From Planctomycetota bacterium (GTDB taxonomy: Bacteria; Planctomycetota; UBA1135; GCA-002686595), in the NCBI GenBank assembly GCA_002686265.1, contig NZBA01000089.1:55765-119764 (forward strand): a stretch of 64,000 nt of DNA. Reading direction: 5' to 3'. Shown piece by piece: positions 37,235 through 47,007 of this stretch (positions within the stretch are counted from its first letter, which is position 1; each line of letters opens with the position of its first letter). The position numbers and the translations under genes were made by a program. The notes under the pieces were generated by a model. The model was not told the origin of the DNA. It worked only from the letters and a program-made list of their open reading frames with translations, and did not search any database.

Positions 37235-38755
37235 ATGGACTTTCTCGAGGAACTCGGTATCGAAGCGGTCAACTCCGGCGCCTACTGCGGCGAGTGGTTG
37301 GAGACGGGCGGAGCGCTCGTGGACTCGCTCAACCCCGCCACCGGCGAGTCCATCGCCGGGGTGCGCCAGGCGACCTCCGAGGACTACCAGCGCTGCATCG
37401 ACGCTGCGGTCGAGGCCTTCGGGCGCTGGCGCTCGGTTCCGGCCCCGCGGCGCGGCGAGATCGTGCGCCAGGTCGGCGAGGCCATCCGCGAGCACAAGGA
37501 CGCCCTCGGGCGCCTGATCACCCTGGAGATGGGCAAGATCGTGCAAGAGGGCTGGGGCGAGGTGCAGGAGGTGATCGACATCACCGACTTCGCCGTCGGC
37601 CAATCACGCATGCTCTACGGCCTCTCGATGCACTCCGAGCGCCCCGGGCACGCCATGCGCGAGCAGTGGCACCCCCTCGGCGCGATCGGTGTCATCACCG
37701 CCTTCAACTTCCCCATGGCCGTCTGGGGCTGGAACGCGATGCTGGCCTGGATTTGCGGCGACGCCTGCATCTGGAAGCCGGCGAGCACGACCCCCCTGTG
37801 CGCCGTGGGCCTGACCAACGTCGTGCGCGGCGTTCTCGAGGAGGAGGGTTTCGGCGCTCTCGCCACGCTGGTGGTCGGCTCCGGCCGCGAAGTCGGCCAG
37901 GGGATGCTCGAGGACTCGCGCTTGCCCCTGATCTCCTTCACCGGTTCGACCGCCGTCGGCCGCGGCGTCGCGAGCACGGTCTCCGGCCGTTTCGGGCGCA
38001 CGATCCTCGAGCTCGGCGGCAACAACGCCGTGGTCGTGATGGAGGATGCCGATCTCGACCTGGCCCTGCCGGCGATCCTGTTCGGCGCGGTCGGCACGGC
38101 GGGCCAGCGCTGCACCTCGACTCGCCGCGTACTCGTGCACTCCTCGATCGCCGAGGAGGTCGAGGAGCGCCTCGTGCGGGCCTACGGCGGAATCCGCGTC
38201 GGCGATCCGATGGACCCCGAGACCCTCTGCGGGCCCTTGATCGAGCCCGGCGCGATCGACGCCATGGCGAGCGCCGTGGCGCGCGCGCGCGAGGAGGGCG
38301 GGACCCTGCTTTGCGGCGGCGGCCCGGCGGCGCTCGAGGGCGCGCTCGCCGGTGGGAACTTCGTCGTGCCGGCGGTGATGCGCGTGGAGAACCACTACGC
38401 GATGGTGCAGGAGGAGACCTTCGCGCCGCTGTTGTACGTGATCGCGTGCGACGACTTCGATGACGCGATCGCCAAGCACAACGACGTGCCCCAGGGCCTG
38501 TCTTCGTCGGTATTCACCACCGACGTGCGCAAGGCCGAACGCTTCCTCTCGGCGGTCGGATCCGACTGCGGCATCGCCAACGTCAACATCGGCACCTCGG
38601 GGGCCGAGATCGGCGGCGCCTTCGGCGGCGAGAAGGAGACCGGGGGGGGGCGCGAGTCGGGCTCGGACGCCTGGAAGGCCTACATGCGCCGCCAGACCAA
38701 CACGATCAACTACTCCGACGAGCTGCCCCTCGCCCAGGGGATCCGATTCGGCTGA
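37235..38755 (+). CDS. ALDH7-type aldehyde dehydrogenase, probable 2-aminoadipate 6-semialdehyde dehydrogenase
   Basis: 506 residues, complete ALDH. Catalytic Cys in VGTAGQRCTSTRR, general-base Glu in LELGGNNAVVV, NAD-binding SFTGSTAVGRGV. The late stretch NIGTSGAEIGGAFGGEKETG and the AWKAYMRRQTNTINY end are those of antiquitin/AmaB. It would oxidise 2-aminoadipate semialdehyde, the product of the lysine transaminase at 17005, to 2-aminoadipate. A role as BoxD of the box pathway is less likely because that enzyme belongs to another ALDH branch. ATG 37235. Confidence 0.88.
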   Translation: MDFLEELGIEAVNSGAYCGEWLETGGALVDSLNPATGESIAGVRQATSEDYQRCIDAAVEAFGRWRSVPAPRRGEIVRQVGEAIREHKDALGRLITLEMGKIVQEGWGEVQEVIDITDFAVGQSRMLYGLSMHSERPGHAMREQWHPLGAIGVITAFNFPMAVWGWNAMLAWICGDACIWKPASTTPLCAVGLTNVVRGVLEEEGFGALATLVVGSGREVGQGMLEDSRLPLISFTGSTAVGRGVASTVSGRFGRTILELGGNNAVVVMEDADLDLALPAILFGAVGTAGQRCTSTRRVLVHSSIAEEVEERLVRAYGGIRVGDPMDPETLCGPLIEPGAIDAMASAVARAREEGGTLLCGGGPAALEGALAGGNFVVPAVMRVENHYAMVQEETFAPLLYVIACDDFDDAIAKHNDVPQGLSSSVFTTDVRKAERFLSAVGSDCGIANVNIGTSGAEIGGAFGGEKETGGGRESGSDAWKAYMRRQTNTINYSDELPLAQGIRFG

Positions 38756-38768
38756 GCGCCGCCCGCGC

Positions 38769-41306
38769 TCACTCCCACAGCTCCTGGACCAGGCTCAGCA
38801 GCGCCGCGCGGTTTTCGATGTGGCCGTAGGCCTCGGTCCCCAGCGCAGCGGTAGTGAGGGGCGCCCCGAGCATCTCCGCCGCGCGGTCGAGGAACAGCCA
38901 GTCGCCCGTCAGGCGGAATCCGTAGGCGAAGGACGACCAGGTCTGGTAGGCGTCGCCGCCCAGGATCGCATCCGGCGGCGGGGTGTCGCAGAAGGAGGGC
39001 AGCTCGACGTCGTAGGGGCCCATGACGGCCCAGGTGGCCGGTGCGTTCTCCTCGGGGTTCCAGACCTGCTCGCTGATCATCGCGGCCAGGTTCGGGGCCA
39101 GGACCGCGTCCAGGCGCCCGCGGAGGTCCGCTCGGCGTTGGCCGAACACCGAGGCCCGCACGCCCCACAGCCCGTTTTGCAGGATCGCCTCGCTGATCGA
39201 CTGGCGCAGGCGGTAGTCCCCGTCGAAGTGCACGTTGTTGGGCGTCGAGCCGAGGACCCCGTTGCAGGCGAGTTGGCCGTCCTCGAGCAGGACCAGGATC
39301 CGCTCGAACCAGGGCAGCACGCGCGCGCGCCAGCTCTCGTCGGCGAGAGAGAAGTAGGCCGCCACCGCGTCCAGGTACCAACCCTCGCCGCGGTCGATCT
39401 GGAGCCCGTCGGCGGGGCGCTCGGCGACGTCCTGCAGGAGGCGCAGCATGCCGGTGGGGATGCGGTTGCCGTAGTCGTTCTGGGGGAGCGCGCTGAAGGA
39501 GGAGCGGGCGCACTCCGCCTGCATGCGCAGGTCGTCGCGGGCGAGGGCGTCGTTTCCGAGCCACACCAGGACCTTCGGCGAGCGTGTGTAGCGGATGAGG
39601 TGCTGATTGTCGATGTGCTGGTAGTCGAGCAGGAGCTGCTCGTAGGGCGGCTCCAGGCCGGAGGCTGTGACCGCATCGACCTGGAACGTGGGCGCGTCGG
39701 TGAAGCCGAAGGGGTCTCCGAGGGAGAGCCAGGGGATCGTGAACATCCACAGCGGCATGACCGGCCCGTCGGGGCCCTCGTAGATCCAGTCCTCCTCGGT
39801 AAGCGCGTCCCCGTCGCCGTCGTAGAGGGCTGTCGGGTGGCGGTCGGTCATCGTGCGGTGGATGAGCTGGGTCAGGCGGTAGCCCTCGTGCGAGGCCGCC
39901 CAAGCCGGGCGCATCCCCTGGTAGAGGTATATCTCGCCGCCGCCGTGGGCGTAGCCGACGGTCGGCCCCCACGGATGGGCCCAGCCGAGGTTCTCGACCA
40001 GGAGCGGGGACGGGTCAGCCGTGCCGGCGGCGACTCCGGCCTGGTAGACGGCCAAGCTCTCGGCGAGCCCCTCGCGCCAGTACGAATCGGCCTGGTGGTC
40101 GAGGCGCGGGAGGGTCTCCTTCTGCGGGAAGTAGCGCGCCGTGGACGGGTTCCACCAGGAGAAGAGCTCGAGCCCCTCCTCGTTGCCCGCGCGGCAAAAA
40201 CCCAGGGTCTCCTCCAGGAGGGTGGCCCGCGCGCGCTCCTCGGATCCGGCCCGGGCCACGACGAGGCGGCGGTGGAACTGGGAGCGGGGCGGGACCATGT
40301 GCAGGGTGCCGTCGGTGGAGGCGTCCACGAGCCCGACGACGCTCCGGCCGTCCTCGGCACGGGGCTCGCCGAACAGTGGGTTGTCGAAGGCGGTGAGCAC
40401 GACCCAGCCGGCGGGCACGGCGAGCTCGAGGGCGTCGAAGTAGAGCTTCCCCATCGGGTCGTCGAGCGGATCGGCTGGATCGACGCCGTCGTGACCGTTG
40501 TGCAGGCGCAAGTCGAGGGAGAGGAAGTCCTCGCCGGCCCAGGTCGTGATGTAGGCGTGGACGCCGAGGTGGTGGGGCAGGGCGCCGTCGGGGGCGCCGA
40601 CGGGGTCGGGTGAGAGGAGGCTCTCGTGGGTGCGCACCTGCCGCGCGAGGGCTCCGTCGCGCCGCACCACGAGCTCGGCGTTCCGCTCGCGCTCGTCGCG
40701 CAACAGGTCCGCCGTATAGATGTGGCCGAAGACGTCTCGGGTGCGCAGCTCGAGCGCTTCGGGAGCCTGCAGGAGCGCGTTCACCTCGGCGGTTACACTC
40801 GGCTCGGCGGGAGGGTGAGGCGACCACACGACGTCGAAGGTGAGGCGGTCGCCGGGGGCGCTCTGGGCGGGTCGCGCGACGCGCGCGAGGACCTCGACCA
40901 CGTCCGCGCCGTCGGCCGCGCGGGCGTAGCGCGAGACGACCTCGGTCTGGGCGGGTGTCTCGACGCCGGCGGCGTCGCGCACGGCGAAGGGAGACCAACC
41001 GGCCTCGAGTGGGTACACGCCACGCGGGACGGGGAAGTTGCCGCGCAGGACGAACTCGGCGGGGGCCGGCGCGCCGAGTTCGAGGCGCGCGAGGATCTGG
41101 CCCTGTTCGTAGAGCGGGAATCCGAGCTCCTGCTCCTCATCGCCGCCGCCGGGGTCACCGCCGAGGTCGGGGTCGGGCAGGGGCGGGATTCCCAGGTCGC
41201 TCGAACAGGCCGCCAGGGCCAGGGCCGCGCCCAGCGCACCCGCGGCGCACCCCTTCCTTGGTCTGTCCCCTCGCCCGTGGCGTGCGCTACCGTGGTTGCT
41301 GCTCAT
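38769..41306 (-). CDS. large exported lipoprotein, possible polysaccharide-lyase-like (PcRGLX/YetA-type) fold
   Basis: 845 residues. Signal with lipobox ALAAC, followed by a Pro/Asp/Gly-rich linker. The N-terminal part (RGNFPVPRGVYPLEAGWSPF, GVETPAQTEVVSRYA) recalls the RIFT-barrel domain of exo-rhamnogalacturonan-lyase-like proteins. The remainder is Trp/Tyr/His-rich and helical, suggesting an alpha/alpha toroid. A carbohydrate-active role is a guess; no catalytic residue can be assigned. It lies downstream of boxB on the same strand, with a hairpin in the gap, and is convergent with the ALDH7 gene. Confidence 0.5.
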   Translation of the reverse strand: MSSNHGSARHGRGDRPRKGCAAGALGAALALAACSSDLGIPPLPDPDLGGDPGGGDEEQELGFPLYEQGQILARLELGAPAPAEFVLRGNFPVPRGVYPLEAGWSPFAVRDAAGVETPAQTEVVSRYARAADGADVVEVLARVARPAQSAPGDRLTFDVVWSPHPPAEPSVTAEVNALLQAPEALELRTRDVFGHIYTADLLRDERERNAELVVRRDGALARQVRTHESLLSPDPVGAPDGALPHHLGVHAYITTWAGEDFLSLDLRLHNGHDGVDPADPLDDPMGKLYFDALELAVPAGWVVLTAFDNPLFGEPRAEDGRSVVGLVDASTDGTLHMVPPRSQFHRRLVVARAGSEERARATLLEETLGFCRAGNEEGLELFSWWNPSTARYFPQKETLPRLDHQADSYWREGLAESLAVYQAGVAAGTADPSPLLVENLGWAHPWGPTVGYAHGGGEIYLYQGMRPAWAASHEGYRLTQLIHRTMTDRHPTALYDGDGDALTEEDWIYEGPDGPVMPLWMFTIPWLSLGDPFGFTDAPTFQVDAVTASGLEPPYEQLLLDYQHIDNQHLIRYTRSPKVLVWLGNDALARDDLRMQAECARSSFSALPQNDYGNRIPTGMLRLLQDVAERPADGLQIDRGEGWYLDAVAAYFSLADESWRARVLPWFERILVLLEDGQLACNGVLGSTPNNVHFDGDYRLRQSISEAILQNGLWGVRASVFGQRRADLRGRLDAVLAPNLAAMISEQVWNPEENAPATWAVMGPYDVELPSFCDTPPPDAILGGDAYQTWSSFAYGFRLTGDWLFLDRAAEMLGAPLTTAALGTEAYGHIENRAALLSLVQELWE

Positions 41307-41317
41307 CCATCGGGGGT

Positions 41318-41334
41318 CCGGCGCCGGGCGCCGG
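41318..41334. terminator. hairpin between boxB and the large lipoprotein gene
   Basis: CCGGCGC (41318-41324) pairs with GCGCCGG (41328-41334) around a CGG loop. It lies about 80 bases after the boxB stop and 11 bases before the lipoprotein ATG. It could end the box transcript. A run of ten C (41345-41354) is adjacent. Confidence 0.45.
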
Positions 41335-41414
41335 CAGCGTGCTTCCCCCCCCCCGGTCCAGAGTCGGCTCGCGGCGGGCCGCAGGATGAGGGTTCTCTCC
41401 TTATTTCCAGCTTC

Positions 41415-42827
<1,413 letters not shown>

Positions 42828-42841
42828 GGTTCGCTCGTTCC

Positions 42842-44500
42842 TCAGGTGCGCTGCCAGCCGAAGACCGGCGCCTCGGGGGTTCCGTAACAGGTCAGTGCTC
42901 CCCGCTCGCCGACGGCATTGGGGCGCTGGAAGATCCAGTTCTGCCAGGCCGACAGGCGCCCGAAGATCTTCGTCTCGGAGGTCTCGGGACCGGCGAAGCG
43001 CAGGTTGGCCTCCATGCCGGTCATCGCGTCGGGCGAGAAGGAGACACGCTCCTCGACGGCGATGCGCAGCTCGTCGCTCCAGTCGATGTCGTCGGGGGCG
43101 AAGGTCGCCAGGCCCAGCTCGTCGGCTGTCTCGGCGTCGAGGCGCTCGCCCGCGTGCTCCAGCACCCTCCCGACGGCTTCGGGCGTCCCGAGGAAGCGGG
43201 TCTCCAAGCGCGAGAGGTCGTTGGCCATGGGGAACAGGCCGGCGTTGGCGGCGCTGACGCCCAGCTCGACCGGGCGGTCGGGATCGCAGAGCAGGTAGGT
43301 GCGGTCGGCGGCCAGGGCCAGCTCGAGGAAGGTCCCGACGAAGCAGGTCTCCTCGTCGGCCACGGCGTAGAAGCTCTTGGCGGTCAGGTCCATGCGCTTG
43401 AGGACGCGCTTGACCAGGTGGCGCGTCTCCTCGACGAACCAGTCGCTGTCGTTTGCCAGGAGGGCGTCGGTGGCGAGTACCGTCTCCGGGCTCCCGGCGG
43501 TGCGCACGAGCACCAGGCCGACGTCGGGCCGGTTCATGCGCAACTCCAAGAGGGCGTCGTCCAGCTCGCGGAAGGCGCGCAGGACCCACCAGGCGGCACC
43601 CTCGGCGTGGGCCTCCTCGGCGGTCGCGGGCGCTTGGTCGGGCGCGCTGATCGCAAGCTGCAAGGTGCGCTCGGCGGGGCCGGGCAGCAGGCTGACGTAC
43701 CGGTAGCGCAAGGCGTCGCCGTCGCGCTCGCCCTCGATGTCGTCGAGCGCGACTCCCTCACTTCCCCGCCGCTCGACCCCCTCGGCCATGGCGCGCGCCT
43801 TCTCGGCCACCGCGTCGTCCCAGCGCGAGAGGGGCGCGAGCTCGTCCACCAGCCCCCACTCGACCGCGCGCTTGCCCTTGACGCCCTCGGCGAGGGTCCC
43901 GAACCCGTCGCAGCGGTCGCGCCGGATCTTGCGCTTGTCGGTGATGCGGGTCAGGCCGCCGGTTCCGGGCAGGACGCCGAGCAGGGGTGCCTCGGGGTAG
44001 GAGACGGCGCTGTTGCGGTCGTCGATCAGGAGGATCTCGTCGCAGGCGATCGCCAGCTCGTAGCCTCCCCCCGAGGCGGTCCCGTTCAAGGCGGCGAGAA
44101 AGCGCAGGTTGGAGTGGCGGCTGGCGTCCTCGATGGCCAACCGAGTCTCGTTGGTGAACTTGCAGAAGTTCACCTTGAAGCCGTGGGCGCTCGTGCGGAG
44201 CATCACGATGTTCGCGCCGGCGCAGAAGACCCGGTCGAGGGTTCCGGTCACGACGACGCAGCGCACCTGGGGGTGCTCGAAGCGCAGGCGCAGGAGGGCG
44301 TCGGCGAGCTCGATGTCGACCCCGAGGTCGTAGGAATTCAGCTTCAGCTCGTAGCCGGGATGCAGGCCGGCGTTGGGATCGACGCACAGGCGCAGGGTGG
44401 CGACGTCGTCGTCCACCGTGAGCTGCCAGTGACGGTAGTCGGAGGGGCGGGTCTGGAAGCGCAGGGGCGCGGCTGGGGTGGCGGTCGCTTGAGGATTCAC
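42842..44500 (-). CDS. boxC: BoxC, 2,3-epoxybenzoyl-CoA dihydrolase
   Basis: 552 residues, family length. The N-terminal half is a crotonase fold with the oxyanion-hole segments VFCAGANIVML and NGTASGGGYELA. The second half repeats a degenerate crotonase core. BoxC opens and hydrolyses the epoxide ring to 3,4-dehydroadipyl-CoA semialdehyde and formate. GTG 44500 is chosen since residues upstream of it (Arg/Pro-rich) are not conserved. First gene of the boxCB operon, divergent from the regulator. Confidence 0.94.
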   Translation of the reverse strand: MNPQATATPAAPLRFQTRPSDYRHWQLTVDDDVATLRLCVDPNAGLHPGYELKLNSYDLGVDIELADALLRLRFEHPQVRCVVVTGTLDRVFCAGANIVMLRTSAHGFKVNFCKFTNETRLAIEDASRHSNLRFLAALNGTASGGGYELAIACDEILLIDDRNSAVSYPEAPLLGVLPGTGGLTRITDKRKIRRDRCDGFGTLAEGVKGKRAVEWGLVDELAPLSRWDDAVAEKARAMAEGVERRGSEGVALDDIEGERDGDALRYRYVSLLPGPAERTLQLAISAPDQAPATAEEAHAEGAAWWVLRAFRELDDALLELRMNRPDVGLVLVRTAGSPETVLATDALLANDSDWFVEETRHLVKRVLKRMDLTAKSFYAVADEETCFVGTFLELALAADRTYLLCDPDRPVELGVSAANAGLFPMANDLSRLETRFLGTPEAVGRVLEHAGERLDAETADELGLATFAPDDIDWSDELRIAVEERVSFSPDAMTGMEANLRFAGPETSETKIFGRLSAWQNWIFQRPNAVGERGALTCYGTPEAPVFGWQRT

Positions 44501-44655
44501 CGGGATCAGCTCACTGGGATGGGGCTCAGTGGGACGGGCGGAGGAACGGACGGGCAGTGCCCTTGGCGGCGGACGGCGAGGAGCCGGAGATCGCGGCGGC
44601 GAAGAAGGGAAATATCTTGCGCACAAATGGCTGTGGCGTGCAGTATAGATCTCAG
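44501..44655. promoter_or_regulatory. divergent control region boxCB / boxR-type regulator
   Basis: The 155-base gap has its only AT-rich stretch at 44610-44650. This holds TTGCGCA (44617-44623), TGCA (44639-44642) and, for the regulator, TATAGA (44644-44649) six bases before its ATG. BzdR/BoxR proteins are known to bind TGCA-containing repeats, so this stretch is the likely operator. The box-side -10 could be in AAGATATTT on the minus strand. Assignment is by inference. Confidence 0.5.
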
Positions 44656-45423
44656 ATGAGCCCTGCCAACCCCTTGCTCGTCTCTTTTGCCGAGCGCCTG
44701 CGCGCCGCCCGCCTCGAAACCGGTCTGTCGGTCACCGAGCTGGCCGAGCGCGCGGGCCTGTCGCGGCGCACCCTGACGGAAGCCGAGGCGGGCCGGGCCA
44801 ACCCCAGTCTGGTCAAGCTGGCCGCCCTGGCTTCCGGCCTGGGCGTGGGGCTCGGTGAGCTGCTCGATCTGCCCCTGACCGCCCACCGCGGCGAGCGCCT
44901 GGCCCTGGTGGGCCTGCGCGGTGCGGGCAAGACCAGCGTTGGGCGCCTCCTGGCGCGCTCCTTGGAGGTGCCCCTGGTGGAGCTCGACGCCTGCGTAGAG
45001 GAGCGCGCCGGCCTGACCCTGGCGGAGCTCTTCGAGGTGCACGGAGAGCGACGCTTCCGAGAGCTGGAGGCCGAGGCCCTCGAGGAGGTCCTCGCCCGGG
45101 GCGACCGCATGGTACTGGCGACCGGCGGGTCGATCGTCGCCTCGCACGCGACCTTCGAGCGCCTCCGCCGCACCTGCCACACGGTCTGGCTGCGGGCGCG
45201 CCCGGAGGAGCACTTCCAGCGCGTGCTCGACCAGGGCGATCGGCGCCCGATGCGTCAGCGCCCGCGGGCCATGGAGGAGCTGCGCGACTTGCTCGCCGAG
45301 CGCGAGCCCCTCTACGACCGCTGCGAGCACGCCGTGGAGACCTCCGGCCGCTCGGCCGAGGAGGTCGCGGGCGACGTGCTCGAGCGCATCGGTGCTCTCC
45401 GTGGAGGCGCGCCCGCCCCCTGA
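44656..45423 (+). CDS. boxR: BoxR/BzdR-type transcriptional regulator (XRE + shikimate-kinase-like)
   Basis: 255 residues. Residues 8-70 are an XRE helix-turn-helix (SVTELAERAGLSRRTL). Residues 79-245 are shikimate-kinase-like with Walker A GLRGAGKTS (86-94) and VLATGGSIV. This is the domain set of BzdR and BoxR, which sense benzoyl-CoA through the kinase-like part and repress benzoate genes. Its position, divergent from boxCB, supports this. ATG 44656 starts the HTH domain; the longer frame from 44557 adds unrelated residues. It is convergent with sodN, six bases apart. Confidence 0.9.
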   Translation: MSPANPLLVSFAERLRAARLETGLSVTELAERAGLSRRTLTEAEAGRANPSLVKLAALASGLGVGLGELLDLPLTAHRGERLALVGLRGAGKTSVGRLLARSLEVPLVELDACVEERAGLTLAELFEVHGERRFRELEAEALEEVLARGDRMVLATGGSIVASHATFERLRRTCHTVWLRARPEEHFQRVLDQGDRRPMRQRPRAMEELRDLLAEREPLYDRCEHAVETSGRSAEEVAGDVLERIGALRGGAPAP

Positions 45424-45429
45424 CGGATC

Positions 45430-45975
45430 TCAGCGGTGCTCCGCCCCGTGGTGGGAGCGGATGTGCTCGAGGTCCTCGGCGGAGAAGTACAGCGCGCTGA
45501 ACGACAGCGCCGTCTCGCGCAGGGCCGCGACGTAGGCGCCGTCGGTCGTCTGCTTGCACTTCATGGCCGCCACCGTCAGGCGGTGTAGGTGCGCGAGCCG
45601 GTCGTGGTAGGCCGCCGTCGCCGCGGCGTCCCCCGCGTCCTTGGGCGCCTTGATGCGCTGCGCCAGCCAGTAGGCGGCGAGGGTGTCCTGGATCGCCTGG
45701 GCGTGCTGCTCCTTGTTCACGACCCAGCGCACCATCTGGTTGTGGTCGGGATGCTCCTCGCCCGCCATGGCGCGCAGGGTGGTCATCGCCTTCTCGATCG
45801 TGACCGCGTCCTCCATCAGCATGTCGATGCGCATGCGGTCGCCGTAGATGCCGCAGGGCACCTGGCAGTGGACGGCGGGGGGGGAGGGGAGCGCGGGCGC
45901 GGCGGTCGGCGGGGGAGCGAAAGCGGCACAGAGAGCGCCGCCGGCGACAAGCGCCGGCAGGAGGGGGCGCAGCAT
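45430..45975 (-). CDS. sodN: nickel superoxide dismutase with signal-like leader
   Basis: 181 residues. The nickel hook HCQVPCGIY is at 36-44 (H36, C37, C41, Y44 as mature positions 1, 2, 6, 9), followed by the four-helix body with MRIDMLMEDAVTIEKAM and NQMVRWVVNKEQHA. Ni-SOD needs cleavage just before the His. Here the 35-residue leader is hydrophobic (PALVAGGALCAAFA), unlike the short propeptide of Streptomyces, so the enzyme is probably exported. PAV before His is not an ideal signal peptidase I site. No sodX protease gene is adjacent. Confidence 0.92.
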   Translation of the reverse strand: MLRPLLPALVAGGALCAAFAPPPTAAPALPSPPAVHCQVPCGIYGDRMRIDMLMEDAVTIEKAMTTLRAMAGEEHPDHNQMVRWVVNKEQHAQAIQDTLAAYWLAQRIKAPKDAGDAAATAAYHDRLAHLHRLTVAAMKCKQTTDGAYVAALRETALSFSALYFSAEDLEHIRSHHGAEHR

Positions 45976-46107
45976 GATCGTATTCCTCGATGGGGGAGCG
46001 GGTCTGAGTGCGGCGGGACGCCCGCCGCCCTGCGCAGGATAGCGACCGCGCCGTTTTCCTCCAGGCTCCCCGCCACCGGCGGCCATGGAGGGAGGAGACG
46101 GATGCGC

Positions 46108-46113
46108 TATTCT
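46108..46113 (+). promoter_or_regulatory. candidate -10 (TATTCT) eight bases before the cnoX-like start
   Basis: TATTCT, eight bases, ATG 46122. No Shine-Dalgarno sequence fits between them, so the mRNA may be leaderless. Confidence 0.5.
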
Positions 46114-46121
46114 CTTCGCCC

Positions 46122-46982
46122 ATGGACACCCCGCCCACGATCGTCGACGTCGACGCCAACTCCATCCAGACCGAGGTACTCGAGCGCTCGCGCTCCGTGC
46201 CGGTCCTGGTCGACTTCTGGGCCACCTGGTGTGCGCCCTGCAAGACCCTCGGGCCCCTGCTCGAGAAACTCGCCCGAGAGCACGCCGGACGATTCGTCCT
46301 GGCCCGCGTGGACGTCGACCGTGCGCCGGAGCTGGCCGAGGCCTTCCGCATCCAGAGCGTTCCGTCGGTGCTCCTGGTGTGCGACGGGAAGCCCATCGAC
46401 GGCTTCGCGGGCGCTCACGACGAAAAGCAGCTGCGCGAGTTCCTCGAGCCGCACCTCGGCCAGGCGAACGCGTCGAACCCCGTCGAGGACGCCCGCGCCA
46501 TGGCGCAGGCCGGGTGCGCCGACGAGGGCATCGCCCTCCTGCGCGAGCACCTGCGCGAGGCGACCGACGACGGCGCCGCCCGCATCGCCCTGGCCGAGAT
46601 GTTGATCGACGAGGGGCGCGAGGGGGAGGCGCGCAAGGTCGTCGAGCGCCTGACCGACGAGCAGGCCGCGAGCGCCGAGGCGCGCGCCGTGCTGGCGCGC
46701 CTGGACCTCGCGGGGGCCGCCGGAGACCTCGCAGAGCTCGAGCGCGCGGTGACCGAGGCTCCCACGGACGCGGGCGCACGCGTCACCTACGGCCAAGCCC
46801 TCGCCGCCGCGGGCCGGAACGAGGAAGGGCTCGAGCAGCTGTTCGAGGCCGCCCTGCTCGACCTCCACCACGACGGGGACGCGCCGCGCAAGGCACTGCT
46901 GTCCGTCTTCCAGGCTCTGGGCCCGACCGACCCGCTCACCATCGAGTACCAGCAGCGCCTGTCGGTCCTGCTGTGCTCGTGA
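46122..46982 (+). CDS. CnoX/YbbN-like thioredoxin-TPR protein
   Basis: 286 residues. Residues 1-115 form a thioredoxin domain with WCAPC; residues about 120-286 form TPR-like helices, as in CnoX/YbbN. Family members hold oxidised proteins and pass them to GroEL. The redox-active WCxPC is present, unlike in E. coli YbbN. ATG 46122 starts the thioredoxin fold directly and follows the TATTCT box. Next to Ni-SOD, divergently arranged, which may reflect a shared oxidative-stress role. Confidence 0.85.
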   Translation: MDTPPTIVDVDANSIQTEVLERSRSVPVLVDFWATWCAPCKTLGPLLEKLAREHAGRFVLARVDVDRAPELAEAFRIQSVPSVLLVCDGKPIDGFAGAHDEKQLREFLEPHLGQANASNPVEDARAMAQAGCADEGIALLREHLREATDDGAARIALAEMLIDEGREGEARKVVERLTDEQAASAEARAVLARLDLAGAAGDLAELERAVTEAPTDAGARVTYGQALAAAGRNEEGLEQLFEAALLDLHHDGDAPRKALLSVFQALGPTDPLTIEYQQRLSVLLCS

Positions 46983-47007
46983 CGCGGCGCGAGGTGCCTG
47001 GGGCCGC

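Noticed and set aside
37235..38755. BoxD (3,4-dehydroadipyl-CoA semialdehyde dehydrogenase) near the box genes
   Set aside because: The ALDH7/antiquitin landmarks are strong, the gene is separated from boxB by a large gene on the other strand, and BoxD belongs to a different ALDH branch.
44557..44655. Longer N-terminus for the BoxR-type regulator
   Set aside because: The added 33 residues cover the AT-rich control region and have no likeness to XRE proteins; ATG 44656 begins the HTH domain.
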